Shown: one piece after another, positions 34,098 through 43,411 of the stretch
How the letters are laid out: each line of letters starts with the position of its first letter
How positions within the stretch are numbered: position 1 is the stretch's first letter
Assembly (NCBI RefSeq): GCF_030128825.1
Contig: NZ_CP119128.1
Coordinates: 186,001 to 250,000 of the forward strand
DNA: 64,000 nt
DNA from: Sphingobium sp. WTD-1
GTDB taxonomy: Bacteria; Pseudomonadota; Alphaproteobacteria; Sphingomonadales; Sphingomonadaceae
Direction of reading: 5' to 3'
Position numbers and translations under genes: made by a program
The notes under the pieces: model-generated
What the model saw: the letters and a program-made list of their open reading frames with translations, nothing else
Databases searched by the model: none
Told to the model about the DNA's origin: nothing

Positions 34098-37067
34098 CTA
34101 CGCTACACGCTTCAACCGCGCCATTGGCTCGTTGAGTGGGTGGAATTCACCTGCTGGAAGTCGCCTGGCCTGCTCCCAGAGGTAATCGCCGGTCAGACTG
34201 ATGTGCGCCCAGCCCATCGGAGAAAGGTGCGCAAGCAGTGCCGCATCGAACGTCGTGCCGACAGCGTTGAGGTGCTGGGCGGCCCGGTCGAGATAGACCG
34301 TGTTCCAGTAGGAAATCGCCGCAATCAGCAGGTTCAGCCCAGATGCGCGAAATTCCTGATTTTCCAGCGAGCGATCGGTGAACCGACCCTGCCGGTTGGT
34401 ATAGATGGCGGCGGCAAGCGTGTGCCTCGCCTCGCCTTTGTTGAGACCGGCCTGACAGGCACGTCGCAGTTCCGGTTGTTCAAGCCAATCGAGCGTGAAC
34501 AAAGTGCGCTCGATACGGCCCAGTTCAGCCAATGCAAAATCCAGCCTGTTCTGGCGTTTGTAGGCGGCAAGTTTTCGCAAGATTACTGACGGCGCCACCG
34601 TGCCATCCTTGATTGAGGCGACAATCCTGACGATGTCATCCCAATCGGCCTCGATCGCTGCCGTTTTGATGGTGCGGCCCATCAGATTTTCGATGCCCTT
34701 GTATGTCGATGGCGCAGCGATCGAACCCAGCTTGCGGTCGCCAATATCGCGCAGCCGGGGCGCGAAGCGGAACCCGAGTAGGTGGCAGAGTGCGAAAACA
34801 TGATCGGTGGCGCCGCCGGTATCGGTATAGTGCTCATGCAACGGAAGGTTGCCGGCGCCCAGGACAAGCCCGTCGAGCACGTAAGGCGCTTCACCTGCCG
34901 TCGCGGACATGATCCGTGATCCGAATGATGCGAAGTGATCGGAAAGGTGAGAATAGATTTTCACGCCAGGTTCGGCGCCATATTTGGCATTGACGTCCGC
35001 CGCCCCTGAACGGCTCCGCCCCGACCGGAAGAACTGGCCATCGGACGACGAACTGGTGCCAGCGCCCCAATGCCGCGCGAAGGGTAATTCGTGATGGGCT
35101 GAGATGATCATGGCCAGCGCGGCCTGATAGTTCTCGGGTGAAAGATACCAGTTGTGGGTCCATGCGAGTTGGGCATAGCTGACGCCTTCGCTGGCATTGG
35201 CCATCCGCTCCAGCCCGAGGTTGGTGCCATCAGCCAGAATTGCGGCGAGTACCGTGCTGGGGTTGTCGTGCTCCTTGCCTGAGCGCAGGTCACGGAATGC
35301 GTTCAAAAAACCAGTGCGTTCGGCGACTTCAAGCAGCAGCTCGGTGATGCGCACGCGGGGAAGCAGGGTATCGAGCTTGCGATCGAGGGCTTCAGCTTCC
35401 GGTGGGGTGACAGGCGGCATTTGCTGAAGCTTGAGCCGGTCTCGTTCGAGCGACACTCCCTCAAGCTTGTTTGTTTTCAACTGCTTGGCAAATCGGCGCA
35501 GCCGCCAGTCAAGATTTCGTGCCCGGTCAGCGAGGTAGGATGCAGCATTTGAATCGAACGGAAGCACATCCGCCACTTTGGCGGCGTCGCGCCGACCCAG
35601 CAAATAGGCATCGAAGCGCTGATAGTTGCGGGTTCCCTCGATCCATACATCACCGGCGCGCAAACGATCACGCAAGGTTGCCATGATCGCAATTTCATAA
35701 CGTCGGCGGTCGATACGGCCGCTTTCGGTGATGAGACGCTTCCACTGCCGATTGGGGAATGGCAGTGGAACGCCATCGGGAAGGTCGCGCGACTTTCGTG
35801 TGTTCGCATCGCGAATGACATCGATGGCTTTGATCAGTGCCGTCCCTGTTCCAGACGCCTTGAAGGTGAAGGCGTCCAGAAATGCCGGGCTGAAACGCCG
35901 TAGCGTGGCGTAACGCTCGGTTGCCGTTACCAGTGCGTCCTCGCCGGCAAGATCAGCAAGGGCATCTACTTGGGCCTTTGCCGCAACAAGCCGGTGCCAG
36001 CCCACCGCTTCGTCAATCAATTCGAGCGGATCGCCGCCATTCTGGACAGCCTCATCAAGTGCTGTAATCGTGGCGCCAAACAGCCGCATGAGTTGCCCCA
36101 CCGACTGAATACTATCTTGGTAGCGACGCTCGCGCCCACGCCGCGCGCGCGTGAACATGCCGCCGATAAGTCGGTCAAACATTTGGATCGCGGCATCGGC
36201 AAGTCTGGCCTCAAGGTCGATCACTGCGGCCGTCAACGTCGCCCGCCTGCGATTGACGCTGTAATCCGAAAGCAGGAATGCCGGTGCCACGCCGCCCTCG
36301 CGGACAAATTGGGCAAAGCGGAATTCCGGAATGGCGCCCCCAACTACCGGGTGGATACCTATGCCGCGAACATAGCGCAGGCGCTCAAGCAAGCCATTGA
36401 TATTGGCCGCAGTCGGGGCTTCTTCGAAATTACGCAACCACGCCAGCGGTGTCATGCCGAAATCCGGGTTGTTGATTACGAGTTCGTCTAGCCGTGTCAG
36501 TTCAGCAGAGCTGAGGCCTTCGACGATTGCGGCTGCGGCAGCTTTGCGTGCGCGTGCCCGGCCAGCAAGACCGGCGCGTTCCAGTGTGTCGCCTGACGGA
36601 AGAATGAACCGCTCACCCTTCAGGCCAACCATGAGGGCGCGAACAATCGGTTCACCTCTGTCTGTATACTCGGCGGCTTGCGCGGCAAGATTCAGGGCAA
36701 GTGCCAGGTCGCCGCGTCGAAACGGGCGTATGCCAAGATAACGCGCCACGAGATCGGCATGATCGGTACGGGTTTGCGCGCGCTGACCATATGCAGAGAA
36801 GGAGGAAGGATCGACGAATAACTGTGCCGCGAGGTACTGAAGAATGACGTCGGGAAGCCCGATCTCGGGTTGCAGACCAAAGCCGGGATGTCGCATCAAA
36901 GCGATTTGTGCAGCCAGACCGAGGCGATTTGCTGGACCATAGCGGCGCCCAACCAATTCAACATCTTCCGCAGAAAGGGTATAATGCCCAATGATCGCGG
37001 TTTCTTGGACAGGAGGATCGAACAGGCGCCGGCGCTCGTCTCCGGTCAGAAGTCGGCGTCGTGCCAT
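34098..37067 (-). CDS. tnpA: Tn3-family transposase
   Basis: A 989-residue DDE transposase, the normal length for Tn3-family TnpA. It starts MARRRLLTGDERRRLFDPPVQETAIIGHYTLS and keeps the C-terminal catalytic domain (LADGTNLGLERMANASEGVSYAQLAWTHNWYL; SSDGQFFRSGRS; HLSDHFASFG; NLMGRTIKTAAIEADWDDIVRI). No frameshift is seen, so the element may be able to transpose. ATG 37067 starts the conserved N-terminus; an upstream extension to 37199 is not family-like. Confidence 0.95.
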   Translation of the reverse strand: MARRRLLTGDERRRLFDPPVQETAIIGHYTLSAEDVELVGRRYGPANRLGLAAQIALMRHPGFGLQPEIGLPDVILQYLAAQLFVDPSSFSAYGQRAQTRTDHADLVARYLGIRPFRRGDLALALNLAAQAAEYTDRGEPIVRALMVGLKGERFILPSGDTLERAGLAGRARARKAAAAAIVEGLSSAELTRLDELVINNPDFGMTPLAWLRNFEEAPTAANINGLLERLRYVRGIGIHPVVGGAIPEFRFAQFVREGGVAPAFLLSDYSVNRRRATLTAAVIDLEARLADAAIQMFDRLIGGMFTRARRGRERRYQDSIQSVGQLMRLFGATITALDEAVQNGGDPLELIDEAVGWHRLVAAKAQVDALADLAGEDALVTATERYATLRRFSPAFLDAFTFKASGTGTALIKAIDVIRDANTRKSRDLPDGVPLPFPNRQWKRLITESGRIDRRRYEIAIMATLRDRLRAGDVWIEGTRNYQRFDAYLLGRRDAAKVADVLPFDSNAASYLADRARNLDWRLRRFAKQLKTNKLEGVSLERDRLKLQQMPPVTPPEAEALDRKLDTLLPRVRITELLLEVAERTGFLNAFRDLRSGKEHDNPSTVLAAILADGTNLGLERMANASEGVSYAQLAWTHNWYLSPENYQAALAMIISAHHELPFARHWGAGTSSSSDGQFFRSGRSRSGAADVNAKYGAEPGVKIYSHLSDHFASFGSRIMSATAGEAPYVLDGLVLGAGNLPLHEHYTDTGGATDHVFALCHLLGFRFAPRLRDIGDRKLGSIAAPSTYKGIENLMGRTIKTAAIEADWDDIVRIVASIKDGTVAPSVILRKLAAYKRQNRLDFALAELGRIERTLFTLDWLEQPELRRACQAGLNKGEARHTLAAAIYTNRQGRFTDRSLENQEFRASGLNLLIAAISYWNTVYLDRAAQHLNAVGTTFDAALLAHLSPMGWAHISLTGDYLWEQARRLPAGEFHPLNEPMARLKRVA

Positions 37068-37158
37068 TTTGCTCTCCCGCTGAGGCGAATAACAAAATTG
37101 ACACCAAAGCGGCTTGCACTGGAGGGAGGCCATTCGTTGCCGGTTGATCCCCGAGCAA

Positions 37159-38578
37159 TCACCCGGCGCAGCAAGACAGTTTGGCGACATCCTTATCAAA
37201 CGTTTGGGCCGCCAGTTTGAGGCCTTCCACAGTGGTCAGGTAAGGAAATATCGTTGCACCCAATTCCAGGGTGGTCATGCCGTGTTTGATCGCCAGCACC
37301 AGTGTCTGGATCGAATCCGCGCCTTCGGGTGCCATGATCTGGCCGCCCAGCAAACGGTCGTTCGCCTTGTCGGCAATCAGTTTGATGAGACCCCGCGTAT
37401 CGCGTGCTGCCAGTGCCCTTGGCACAGCATCGAGCGGGAGCAGCGAAACCTTGATGTCCAGGCCTTGCGCCCGTGCTGTCGTTTCAGTGAGGCCGGCGCT
37501 GGCGACTTGCGGGTCGGTGAAGACGACGGATGGCATGGAGGAATTGTCGTAGCGGTATTGGTTGCCCGTCACCGCGTTGCGCGCGGCCAGTTTTGCGCCA
37601 TAGGCGGCCATGTAGACGAACTGGTCCCGTCCCGTTACATCGCCCGCCGCGTAAATGCCTGGAACCGACGTTTCGAGGTGGTCATCGACGACGATTCCAC
37701 CATTACGGGCAAGCACTATGCCGCGCTCCTCCAGCCCAAGCCCGTCGCTATTGGGTCGGCGTCCGGTGGCGATGAGCACCTGTTCCGCCGCGACGGTGTC
37801 ACAATGCCCCCTCGCAGGTCAATTCGACCCCGCTCTGTGTTTGGGCGATACGCTGATAGCCGACACCTGCGCAAACCCGCACGCCCTCGGCTTCCAAATA
37901 GTTTTTCAGCGCGGCACTCACTTCCGGGTCCATTTCGGGGAGCAGGCGGCTTCGGCAGCAGATGGTGACATCAACGCCCAGACGCGAAAACATCTGTCCC
38001 AGTTCTACCCCGATCACCCCGCCACCGATCACCAGCAGCGATTTGGGCAAGCGATCCAGCGCCAGCGCCGATGTGCTGGTTAGGTAGGGCACGCTGTCCA
38101 TCCCCGGAATCGGCGGCACGGCGGCGTGCGCACCCATCGCCAATATGACCTTGCCGACCTTCATGGGCGCATCGCCGACAATCAGCGCACCATCGGCAAA
38201 GCGTGCCTTGCCCTCGATATAGCTCACACCGTCATAGGCGGGCAGCAGATCGACATATTTTTTTTGGCGCAGCGTCGTGACAAGATCGTCCTTCGACGCC
38301 GCCAATACGGACCAGTCATCCATCTGGACAGCGCCCCCAAGGCCGGGAAAGCGCGCGGCGGCAAGCCCACCATGCACCGCTTCGGCGGCGCGGATCAGCG
38401 TCTTGGAAGGAACGCAGCCAACATTGACACAGGTGCCGCCAATCGTGCCGTGACCGACGAGCGCCACTTTCGCGCCCAGATCGGCAGCGGCGATCGCGGC
38501 GGAGAACCCGGCAGAACCCGCGCCGATGACGGCCACGTCAAATCCTTCCTGCCCGGGGCGGTTGCAACAGTCGTTCAT
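37159..38578 (-). pseudogene. merA: mercuric reductase with a +1 frameshift
   Basis: MerA reduces Hg(II) to Hg(0) with NADPH. The first part (38578-37799) reads MNDCCNRPGQEGFDVAVIGAGSAGFSAA and has the redox-active GGTCVNVGCVPSK; the second (37779-37159) has ATGRRPNSDGL, the dimer-interface domain and the C-terminal Cys pair in LSCCAG. The two frames join at a run of five C (plus strand, 37807-37811); with four the protein would read on as CEGHCDTVAAEQVLIATG. There is no N-terminal metal-binding domain, so the intact form would be about 467 residues. A sequencing error in the homopolymer is possible. Confidence 0.88.
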
Positions 38579-38615
38579 TGCTTATCGCTTTCTTGAGGCG
38601 CTGGCGGCGCCCCGC

Positions 38616-38945
38616 TCAGTTTTGAATAGCGCGCGCCGGATAACCCGCGTTGGTTGATGCAGCGGCAATCGCAGCAGCATTGGTGCGGCGCGGGTTATAG
38701 GTTGCGCGCGCGGTCTTGGCTGCGAAATCGACCGTGACCGCCGTTACCCCGGCGACGCCTTCCATCGCCTTCTTCACGGTGATCGGGCAGGTGGCGCAGG
38801 TCATGTTCTCTATGGCAAAGGTGGTTTGCTTCTGAGCGGTTGCGGTAGCCGCGGGGCGATCTTGCGCCGTGCCACTAACTGCATAGGCGACCCCGCCGCC
38901 AGCCATAGCCAGCACGGCCATAGCGATACATACTGTCTTTTTCAT
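38616..38945 (-). CDS. merP: periplasmic mercury-binding protein
   Basis: A 109-residue protein with a signal peptide (MKKTVCIAMAVLAMAGGGVAYA) and one heavy-metal-associated domain holding MTCATCPITVKKAMEGVAGV (Cys pair near residues 54 and 57). MerP captures Hg(II) in the periplasm and hands it to MerT. Located between merT and merA in the usual order. The middle has a longer linker (SGTAQDRPAATATAQKQ) than classical MerP. Confidence 0.92.
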   Translation of the reverse strand: MKKTVCIAMAVLAMAGGGVAYAVSGTAQDRPAATATAQKQTTFAIENMTCATCPITVKKAMEGVAGVTAVTVDFAAKTARATYNPRRTNAAAIAAASTNAGYPARAIQN

Positions 38946-38957
38946 GGGTATTTCCTT

Positions 38958-39353
38958 TCAATAGAACCAGGGTGCCCACCAGTCGATGGTGAGCGCCAGG
39001 ATGGCGACGGCAAGGCCCAGCCACAGCACCGCCTTGGTGGTCCAAGCCGATTGTGGACGAGCGCAGTAGGAACCGTCTTCACAGGGCGGTTTCGGCTTGA
39101 AATAGACATGCCAGAAGCCGTAGCCGAGCAGCGCGAGCGTTACGCCTGCGACATAGGGCTTGTAAGGTTCGAGCGCCGTCAGGTTGGCGATCCACGCGCC
39201 GGAAATTCCGAGCATAACCAACAGTAGCGGGACGACGCAGCAAGCCGAGGCGAGCCCCGCGCCGATCAATGCGCCCGCCGCAACCCAGTTTGCCTGCTTC
39301 GGCTCGTGGTTTTCGGTGAGGGCTGGCTGTCCCGCTTCCGGCGTTGAGACCAT
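38958..39353 (-). CDS. merT: mercuric transport protein
   Basis: A 131-residue inner-membrane protein with three hydrophobic segments. The first carries the Cys pair in GLASACCVVPLLLVMLGISGAW; the second is PYVAGVTLALLGYGFWHVYF, followed by a cytoplasmic loop with CEDGSYCARP; the third ends DWWAPWFY. It moves Hg(II) from MerP to MerA. ATG 39353 is taken; the frame is open further upstream but that part overlaps the mer promoter. Confidence 0.92.
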   Translation of the reverse strand: MVSTPEAGQPALTENHEPKQANWVAAGALIGAGLASACCVVPLLLVMLGISGAWIANLTALEPYKPYVAGVTLALLGYGFWHVYFKPKPPCEDGSYCARPQSAWTTKAVLWLGLAVAILALTIDWWAPWFY

Positions 39354-39387
39354 GGCTTGAATCCCTTGTTCCAACTGAGTGATTCGC

Positions 39388-39418
39388 AGTGTAGGCTCTG
39401 TAGCCACTACAGACTCAA
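39388..39418 (-). promoter_or_regulatory. MerR-controlled merTPA promoter/operator
   Basis: Read on the minus strand, -35 TTGAGT and -10 TACACT are separated by 19 bp, the overlong spacing typical of MerR-activated promoters. The spacer contains the dyad CTGTAG-TGG-CTACAG (39398-39412) where MerR would bind. It faces merT and lies just upstream of merR on the other strand. Confidence 0.85.
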
Positions 39419-39429
39419 GAGGTATTTTC

Positions 39430-39852
39430 ATGGAGCAACAGGTCGGCATCTTGCGTGCCCAGCTTGCCCGGAAAACAGGCTGCAATCTCGAAACCATCCG
39501 CTATTACGAGAAGGTGGGATTGCTGCCGGGGCCGCCTCGCAGTTCCAACGGCTACCGCGTCTATTCGCCGGAACTGGTGCAAAGGTTGCAGTTCATCCTG
39601 CGCGCGCGCGACCTTGGCTATGCAATGGATGAGATACGGTCATTGTTGTCGCTCACCGATACCGGTGCACAAACCTGCGCGGAGGTTATGGCGAGAACCG
39701 AACTCCACCTTGAAGATGTCCGCCGCCGCATTGCAGATTTGCAGAAGATAGAGGTGACGCTGGCGACCACGTTAGCCAGATGCACTGGAGATGACGTTGC
39801 CGAATGTCCCATCCTGGAAGCACTCCAGTTTTTACCCCATCAAGGCAATTGA
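39430..39852 (+). CDS. merR: MerR-family mercury-responsive regulator
   Basis: A 140-residue MerR. The winged helix LARKTGCNLETIRYYEKVGLLPGPPRSSNGYRVY (about 12-45) is followed by the dimer helix and the metal-binding loop with Cys residues at TCAEV, ARCTG and ECPIL. It represses, and with Hg(II) activates, the divergent merTPA promoter by untwisting its 19-bp spacer. ATG 39430 is chosen as the family-like N-terminus (MEQQVGIL). Confidence 0.93.
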   Translation: MEQQVGILRAQLARKTGCNLETIRYYEKVGLLPGPPRSSNGYRVYSPELVQRLQFILRARDLGYAMDEIRSLLSLTDTGAQTCAEVMARTELHLEDVRRRIADLQKIEVTLATTLARCTGDDVAECPILEALQFLPHQGN

Positions 39853-39881
39853 CGCCATCTTTGAGGGATTTGATTTTGTGA

Positions 39882-40001
39882 TGTCAGCTTGGAGTATAGC
39901 CTAACCGGACGTCAGGGCGCTACCGCGGTTTCTGTCAGATTAGGGTGATAAACGGAATTTGTTGACGAATGTCGTTGCGTATCATAGATTTCAACCTGAC
40001 A
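39882..40001. promoter_or_regulatory. probable res recombination site
   Basis: Three TGTC...GAC-bounded stretches lie directly before tnpR: 39882-39911, 39933-39966 (34 bp) and 39970-40001 (32 bp, ending GACA). Three resolvase-binding subsites with these ends are the normal res layout in Tn3-family elements. Confidence 0.6.
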
Positions 40002-40022
40002 TTTTGATGGAGAGAGTGCGCA

Positions 40023-40583
40023 GTGAAGGGGCAACGGATCGGCTATGTCCGGGTCAGCACGTTCGATCAGAATGTGGATCGCCAATTGGAAGGTCAGTCG
40101 CTCGATCGGACCTTCACCGACAAGGCATCGGGCAAGGACGTCAACCGCCCCCAGCTTGAGGCTCTGCTCACTTTCGCCCGCGAAGGCGATACCGTCGTCG
40201 TCCACAGCATGGATCGGTTGGCCCGCAATCTGGATGACCTGCGCAAGCTGGTCCAGGGCCTCACCAAGCGAGGTATCCGGATCGAGTTTGAGAAGGAAAG
40301 CCTGTCCTTCTCGGGGGAGGACTCCCCGATGGCCAATCTGATGCTCTCGGTCATGGGTGCGTTTGCTGAGTTCGAGCGCGCCCTGATCCGCGAACGGCAA
40401 CGCGAAGGCATTGCGATCGCTCGGCAGCGCGGCGCCTATCGGGGGCGGAAACGGTCGCTCTCGGATGAGATGATTGCCGATCTGCACCGCCGCGTTGCCG
40501 CCGGTGAACGCAAGGCGACCATCGCGCGCGACATGGGCATCAGCCGCGAAACCCTCTACCAGTACCTTCGCGCCGCTGCCTGA
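40023..40583 (+). CDS. tnpR: serine resolvase
   Basis: A 186-residue serine recombinase. RIGYVRVSTFDQNVDRQLEG (about 4-23) contains the catalytic Ser in RVSTFDQN; MDRLARNLDDL and GAFAEFERALIRERQREGIA follow, with a C-terminal helix-turn-helix (ATIARDMGISRETLYQYL). It resolves cointegrates at the res site just upstream. Intact, with start at GTG 40023 just after GGAGAGAG. Confidence 0.94.
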   Translation: MKGQRIGYVRVSTFDQNVDRQLEGQSLDRTFTDKASGKDVNRPQLEALLTFAREGDTVVVHSMDRLARNLDDLRKLVQGLTKRGIRIEFEKESLSFSGEDSPMANLMLSVMGAFAEFERALIRERQREGIAIARQRGAYRGRKRSLSDEMIADLHRRVAAGERKATIARDMGISRETLYQYLRAAA

Positions 40584-40597
40584 CACCAATGTTCACA

Positions 40598-40645
40598 TTA
40601 TGTCCGGAAAATCGTTGTTCAGCGTACAAAGCTTGAGGTGACGCC
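40598..40645 (-). repeat. transposon right inverted repeat
   Basis: On the minus strand it starts GGCGTCACCTCAAGCTTTGT and ends CGGACATAA, matching the left repeat at 41 of 48 positions. It lies 14 bp after tnpR. Confidence 0.88.
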
Positions 40646-40837
40646 CTGAACGATATCCGCTTCGAACTTTCGTATGGCAAGCGCGAGGCGCGCCAGCGCG
40701 GCGCGCCTCTCAGCAAGGCCAAATCGCATCCGGCGCTCGTCCGACATTGCCTTTTGCGCGGTGAAGAGCATTTCCACCGGGCGGCCATCACAGGGTTCCT
40801 GCGAAATCGACTGTCTCTCTTCAATCATCTCATTCAC
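40646..40837 (-). pseudogene. 5' fragment of an aldehyde dehydrogenase gene cut by transposon
   Basis: 64 codons ending exactly at the transposon boundary. The sequence MLFTAQKAMSDERRMRFGLAERRAALARLALAIRKFEADI resembles the N-terminus of aldehyde dehydrogenases of the coniferyl-aldehyde dehydrogenase group; the catalytic domain is missing. Start is GTG 40837 or ATG 40828. It is divergent from the LuxR-type regulator, which was probably its regulator. Confidence 0.6.
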
Positions 40838-40888
40838 GTCCGAAACATGAGCTTCGCGCGAGTCTTACGAGCACAATAGCAATAGGGA

Positions 40889-40906
40889 ACTACACGAACA
40901 TGTAGT
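40889..40906. promoter_or_regulatory. small inverted repeat before the LuxR-type gene
   Basis: ACTACA and TGTAGT are separated by CGAACA in the short gap between the cut aldehyde dehydrogenase gene and the regulator. Possible binding site of the regulator. Confidence 0.4.
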
Positions 40907-40917
40907 ATCGACCTGTC

Positions 40918-43335
40918 ATGGATCACGAAAGGGAATGGACTCCAACTCTGCTTTCGCGACTGGCGGAAACGGCACTTCGCCCTGTTAAATTGACCGCGCG
41001 CGTCAGCCTGCTGCGTGCGCCTTGCGGCTACGGCAAATCGGCGACACTTGCGGCCGGTTGGAAGGAGGCGGCGGACACTGGTCGCCCGGCGCTTTGGACA
41101 AAGCTTGCAAGCGACGACACGGCGAAGAGCACCCTGCATCGCCTCGCTCTTCAGGCCGGAACCGCCGCGGACATCGACTCCATTCTGCAATGGATATGGC
41201 ATCAGGACAGGCCCGGGATCATTTGCCTCGATGATGTTCAGGAAGCGCCACATCTCGAAACGCTGACCAGAGACCTGGTGGATGCTCTTCCCGATGATTG
41301 GCGGGCGGTCCTTGCAACCTCCGCCCCTTGGGGATTTGGCGTCCTCAACGCCGACTGGCAGGAAGTCGGCCCCGATGGCCTGGCCTGCAGCGCCCAGGAT
41401 CTGAAGCAACTGACCCGGGTCCCTTCAGCCCTCGACCGGATCATGTCGGACACACAGGGTTGGCCCGCATTGTGCCGCATCGCGTGTCGTGTATCCGACC
41501 GGAAGCAGCCACTGCATGTATGGCCCGAGATCATCTGTTATCTCGATCAGATCGTGTTGGCGCCCTTATCGCCCGCTCTGCGCACATGGTTGAAAAAGGC
41601 GGCATTGATCGCTCCCCTCGATGCCGAAAGCCACGATTTTGCCCTGCGCATCCACGACGGCGCGCAATGGATCGCACGTGCGCAACGCGAATGTCTCCTA
41701 TTGAGGCCGGACAAGCACGGAATGTTTGCGCTCAATCCGGCGCTGCGACACCATCTTGCATTGAGCGGACAGTCGCAGCTTCGTTTCTCGCCAAGCCATC
41801 TTTTAAAACGGGCTGCTTTTCATCACTGGCGCGCCGGCCGGCCAGCGCAAACAATAGCACTTTCGCTGCGCGCCGGCGATCCGGCCTGGGCGCGGGGACT
41901 GGGCGGTGAGATCGTCATGGATGTCGCTTTGCGACAAGGCCGTATCAACGAGTTGGCCCATTGGCTCGAGGGCGTGCCCGACACAGCGTTGCTGACGAAT
42001 CCCATGGCTGGTCTGGGAAAGATATGGGTCCTTTCCTTCCAGCAGCAGCATGCAGGGGCGACGCACCTTCTGAAGTTGCTGTCACGCACGGACACGCATG
42101 AGGAATTGCTGACGCTGCTCGGTGCTACGACAGCGGCGCTGAGGGACGATGTCGTGCGGGCGGAAAGGCTCTGCCGGCAATGGCTCCAACTGCACGCCCG
42201 GGAAAACCCAATGATGAAGGCCTCCGCCCTGGCCTGTCTCGCGAGCATCGTGGCGAGTCAGTCGAACGAGGCCGAGTTCGCGGCACTGCGTCCCCTACTG
42301 GATCAAGCTTGTGCCCTGGCCGATCAGGGCTTTGCCCGCGACTGGGCAAAGATTGCCGAAGTGCTGCTCCTGCTGACGCAGGGGCAGATCATTCCCGCAC
42401 GAAATAGGATCGACGCGCATCTGACGGATATGGTCTCCCCGGTTGCCGAGGAGACGCTGAAAACATTGCGCCTCGCTGTGCTGGCCGAAAGCGGCGTGCC
42501 TCTGGCAGAACTGGAATGGCCGTTGCTTTTCTGCGACCAGATCGTCGACGTCCAGATTCATACGGCACGGGCCATATTACGAGCCGCTCGTCTGGCCGGA
42601 GATGCGGACCTCTGCGGAAAAATCCTGACCGAACTGAACGTGAAAGCCGTACGCGACCACATGCCGCGACTGCAACTCATGGCCGATATCCTGACTGCCG
42701 AACATGAAATGGCGTCGGGTCGATCGGTCACCATCCCCAATATTCCCAGGAACGACGCCATCACTTCGGCTCACCTCGCCATTGCGGACGTCGAGTGCAT
42801 GCTTCTGTCTGCGACGCGGGCGCTTGCCGACGGGAAGGATCACCTCGCGCGCCAATTGACGGACCGTATCCTGGCCCGCACCCGCAGGGCAGGATGGCAA
42901 CATATCATACTCAAAACCCTCATGCTGCGTTCGGTGCTGCATCTACGTAAAGATGCGCTGCAACTGGCCATACGGTCGGCGGAAGAGGCCTCGGAAATTC
43001 GCGACAGCACAGGACTGAAGGAAACAGCGCGGGAGTTCCGGAATATCCTGGAGCATATTCACGCGGGATGGGCCCTAAAGGCGAGGTTTGATCGGTCCGC
43101 AGCACAACATCACTTGCCGAGTTCACAACATACCGAAGGATCCGACCTGTCTCGCCGCCAACTCCATATCCTCAGCCTGGCGCGAGATGGTCTTACAAGC
43201 GCGGAGATCGCCAACATATTGGGTATCGGCGAAGATGGCGTAAAATGGCATTTTCGCGCGATCTTCAAGTGTCTCGCCGTCAACAGGCGCACCCAGGCCG
43301 TCGCCACGGCAATACAGCGCGGTCTCCTTCACTAA
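40918..43335 (+). CDS. MalT-like (LAL) LuxR-family regulator
   Basis: An 805-residue protein. The N-terminal P-loop is LLRAPCGYGKSATLAAGW (about 30-47), an aspartate-rich Walker B GIICLDDVQEA follows near 100, the middle is helical-repeat-like, and the C-terminal LuxR helix-turn-helix is LSRRQLHILSLARDGLTSAEIANILGIGEDGVKWHFRAIFKCL. Such large ATP-binding activators control catabolic genes on binding a ligand. Its divergent neighbour, an aldehyde dehydrogenase gene, is destroyed by the transposon, so its known local target may be gone. RBS is weak. Confidence 0.88.
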   Translation: MDHEREWTPTLLSRLAETALRPVKLTARVSLLRAPCGYGKSATLAAGWKEAADTGRPALWTKLASDDTAKSTLHRLALQAGTAADIDSILQWIWHQDRPGIICLDDVQEAPHLETLTRDLVDALPDDWRAVLATSAPWGFGVLNADWQEVGPDGLACSAQDLKQLTRVPSALDRIMSDTQGWPALCRIACRVSDRKQPLHVWPEIICYLDQIVLAPLSPALRTWLKKAALIAPLDAESHDFALRIHDGAQWIARAQRECLLLRPDKHGMFALNPALRHHLALSGQSQLRFSPSHLLKRAAFHHWRAGRPAQTIALSLRAGDPAWARGLGGEIVMDVALRQGRINELAHWLEGVPDTALLTNPMAGLGKIWVLSFQQQHAGATHLLKLLSRTDTHEELLTLLGATTAALRDDVVRAERLCRQWLQLHARENPMMKASALACLASIVASQSNEAEFAALRPLLDQACALADQGFARDWAKIAEVLLLLTQGQIIPARNRIDAHLTDMVSPVAEETLKTLRLAVLAESGVPLAELEWPLLFCDQIVDVQIHTARAILRAARLAGDADLCGKILTELNVKAVRDHMPRLQLMADILTAEHEMASGRSVTIPNIPRNDAITSAHLAIADVECMLLSATRALADGKDHLARQLTDRILARTRRAGWQHIILKTLMLRSVLHLRKDALQLAIRSAEEASEIRDSTGLKETAREFRNILEHIHAGWALKARFDRSAAQHHLPSSQHTEGSDLSRRQLHILSLARDGLTSAEIANILGIGEDGVKWHFRAIFKCLAVNRRTQAVATAIQRGLLH

Positions 43336-43411
43336 ACGGTCTCCCACATCACAAATAGAGGCAGGCATGCTGTTGCGCGGCCTCCCGCAAGGCAAGATCA
43401 GCAATCCATTC

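Larger units (their letters stand above)
34038..40645. mobile_element. Tn3-family mercury-resistance transposon
   Basis: A 6608-bp element with tnpA at one end, merA-merP-merT/merR in the middle and res-tnpR at the other. The ends are inverted repeats, 34038-34085 and 40598-40645, identical at 41 of 48 positions and starting GGCGTCACCTCAAG. Flanking pentamers GCATA (left) and CTGAA (right) do not match, so there is no target-site duplication. Flanking genes are truncated remnants of different genes. Confidence 0.9.

Noticed and set aside
34033..40650. Target-site duplication of the transposon
   Set aside because: The pentamers next to the inverted repeats are GCATA and CTGAA, which do not match in direct orientation.
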